A stretch of DNA of 64,000 nucleotides from assembly GCF_014651375.1 (NCBI RefSeq), contig NZ_BMWT01000002.1, forward strand, positions 935,477-999,476. Reading direction: 5' to 3'. The translations under genes were made by a program, and so were the position numbers. The notes beneath the pieces are model-generated. The model ran no database searches. It was not told the DNA's origin and saw only the letters and a list, made by a program, of their open reading frames with translations. This document shows positions 62,641-64,000 of the stretch, piece by piece. The DNA comes from Tateyamaria omphalii (lineage in GTDB: Bacteria > Pseudomonadota > Alphaproteobacteria > Rhodobacterales > Rhodobacteraceae). Within the stretch, counting starts at the first letter, position 1. Every line of letters begins with the position of its first letter.

Positions 62641-64000
62641 CTAGGGAGACGCGATTTTCTTTTGAGCAATCTTGAAGAGCATTAGAGCCGGAAAAACGGC
62701 CACGAAAAGCCAAACCAACGAGAGAAATGCATCGTTGAACGTCAGATGTGCGACTTGCAGCTTGAGCGAGTTTTGGATGGCAGTTGATGCCGCGGCATCA
62801 ACGGTGCCGGGATCAAGCCCCCGCCCCACCAATGCCTGAGACAAGAGGTCGGTTCTTTGGTGTAACGCCTGATTGGATAGGTTGAGATTGCTGCCCAAAA
62901 CCTGGGAATTCAGAGTGTTCATGCGCTGTATGAATGTGCTCAGGCAGGCAACGCCGATCAACCCGCCCAATTGACGCCCCAAACTAAACAGACCCGTCCC
63001 GGCAGAGATCAACGGCCTTGGCAATCCGCTCAGTGCGATCAGAGTCAGGCTCAAAAACAGAAACCCCAACCCAAACCCTCGAAGCAACAACGCAACCCAC
63101 ATATCATGTGATCCGCTTTGCGAACCCGATCCAGAAAGCATCCACATGGATGTCATCACCAGAAGCACACCGATGGGCGTAAAGACCATAGGATTGGCAC
63201 CTTGTACCGAGATGAGCCATCCGGCTGTCAGCAAGGCCAATCCAATGGCCAAACTGGACGGAAGAAGCAGCCGCCCGGTCAATTCCGACGGTAAGAACAG
63301 AACATTCAGAGCAAAGGCTTGAATGAGAAATGCGCTGCCGAACAGAGCAAAGCCAGCGATGAAGCTGACCACAAAGCCGAAGACAAAATCCGAATTGCCG
63401 AACACGTCAGTTTTGAACATTGCTTGCCGTGACTGCATCCTCAATCGCGCAATGACACCAATCAGCCCAAGAAGCGCGACCGCACTCCAAAATTGTATGC
63501 GGGCGCTGTCGAACCAGTTCCAGCGCGCACCCTCTGATAACGTGTAAGCGGTGGCGGTCATAGCAATGGCAAACATGCCAAGGCAGACCCAATCAAAGTC
63601 CAGTTCTTCGCACTTATGCAAAGGAAGGTGGCGACGTACTGCAAGCAGAATGAATAATGCGGCGAGCGCAATACCGGCACTGAGAGCAAATATCCACCTC
63701 CAGGAACCGACGGCGATGAGTTCACCATGCAGGACTGGTGCGGCGGACGCCGGAGCAACAACCACTCCAAATGCAAAGACAGCCTGGATCAGCCCCTGTC
63801 GGTCTTTTGGAAAAAGCTGGAACAGAATTGTCTGGGCAGCGACAAGCAGGCCTGCGCTTGCAGCGCCTTGCAAAACTCGAGAGGTCACAAGGCTTGGAAA
63901 TCCGGGAGAAACCGCACAAAGCAGAGACGTCATGATCGTGCCGACCAATGCTAGCCAAAGGATGGATCCGGCACCGGCCCGGTTGATGGCCCAAGCACTG
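62641..64000 (-). CDS. DHA2-type MFS exporter (partial, 5' end outside the window)
   Basis: The frame is open to the end of the window (upstream in-frame residues read SAWAINRAGAGSILWLALVG), so the N-terminus is missing and the visible part has about 453 residues. It has many helices, RVLQGAASAGLLVAAQTILFQLFPKDRQGLIQAVFAFGVVVAPASAAPVLHGELIAVGSWRWIFALSAGIAL (motif C-type region and GSWRWIF), a sign of the 14-helix drug:H+ antiporter family. The C-terminus FPALMLFKIAQKKIASP is intact. It probably exports drugs together with an upstream membrane-fusion protein. Confidence 0.88.
   Translation of the reverse strand, partial: SAWAINRAGAGSILWLALVGTIMTSLLCAVSPGFPSLVTSRVLQGAASAGLLVAAQTILFQLFPKDRQGLIQAVFAFGVVVAPASAAPVLHGELIAVGSWRWIFALSAGIALAALFILLAVRRHLPLHKCEELDFDWVCLGMFAIAMTATAYTLSEGARWNWFDSARIQFWSAVALLGLIGVIARLRMQSRQAMFKTDVFGNSDFVFGFVVSFIAGFALFGSAFLIQAFALNVLFLPSELTGRLLLPSSLAIGLALLTAGWLISVQGANPMVFTPIGVLLVMTSMWMLSGSGSQSGSHDMWVALLLRGFGLGFLFLSLTLIALSGLPRPLISAGTGLFSLGRQLGGLIGVACLSTFIQRMNTLNSQVLGSNLNLSNQALHQRTDLLSQALVGRGLDPGTVDAAASTAIQNSLKLQVAHLTFNDAFLSLVWLFVAVFPALMLFKIAQKKIASP

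Overview
The window looks like chromosomal DNA of a marine Roseobacter-group alphaproteobacterium (Rhodobacteraceae). This is inferred from the GC-rich coding sequence, tightly packed operons with ATGA/GTGA stop-start overlaps, gene content (MerR-linked beta-oxidation operon, pca genes, RTX exoproteins, DUF6653, DUF427-cyclase, malic enzyme-PTA fusion, many ABC/MFS/DMT transporters) and a dispersed GAAATAC-like/GGGGGT intergenic repeat typical of that group. No rRNA, tRNA, CRISPR array, phage or insertion sequence was seen.

Layout. 1-6348 (+): an operon-like run with alpha/beta hydrolase, serine/threonine dehydratase-like PLP enzyme, endonuclease/exonuclease/phosphatase protein, pcaD, pcaB and a TetA-like MFS transporter. 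6422-8818 (+): zinc alcohol dehydrogenase and an enolase-superfamily (mandelate racemase type) enzyme. 8815-26116 (-): eighteen co-oriented genes, the most notable region. They start with a CUT1-type sugar-like ABC importer (ATPase, binding protein, two permeases), continue through SnoaL/NTF2-like proteins, a histidinol-dehydrogenase homologue, GST, SDR, LacI regulator, flavin-binding-type protein, DUF6653, bicupin and a secreted protein, and end with a MetE-core homologue, an RraA-type aldolase homologue and a CIA30 protein. A perfect 20-bp LacI-type palindrome lies 65 bp ahead of the first gene. I read this as an inducible uptake and catabolic regulon for an unidentified organic substrate.

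26117-35767: a non-coding stretch, a small membrane protein, glutaryl-CoA dehydrogenase, a cupredoxin-like protein without copper ligands, a YedK/HMCES DNA-protein crosslink enzyme, 5'-nucleotidase, DUF952, DUF1330, pyrD, MATE exporter and two PaaI-type thioesterases. 35893-38457: a MerR regulator and the first RTX protein. 38554-47728: universal stress protein divergent from a MerR-led fatty-acid beta-oxidation operon (two acyl-CoA dehydrogenases, two small proteins, GST, thiolase, FadB-like fusion) with an ACGT-type MerR site and a TetR-type palindrome inside.

47972-64000: GFA zinc protein, LysE exporter, degenerate Hint protein, sulfotransferase, DMT exporter, acyl-CoA synthetase, a second large RTX protein, DUF427-adenylate cyclase fusion, propionyl-CoA synthetase, two tandem paralogous lipoproteins, malic enzyme (maeB) and the 3' part of a DHA2-type MFS exporter that runs off the window. 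Starts were corrected where a Shine-Dalgarno sequence or overlap decided them.
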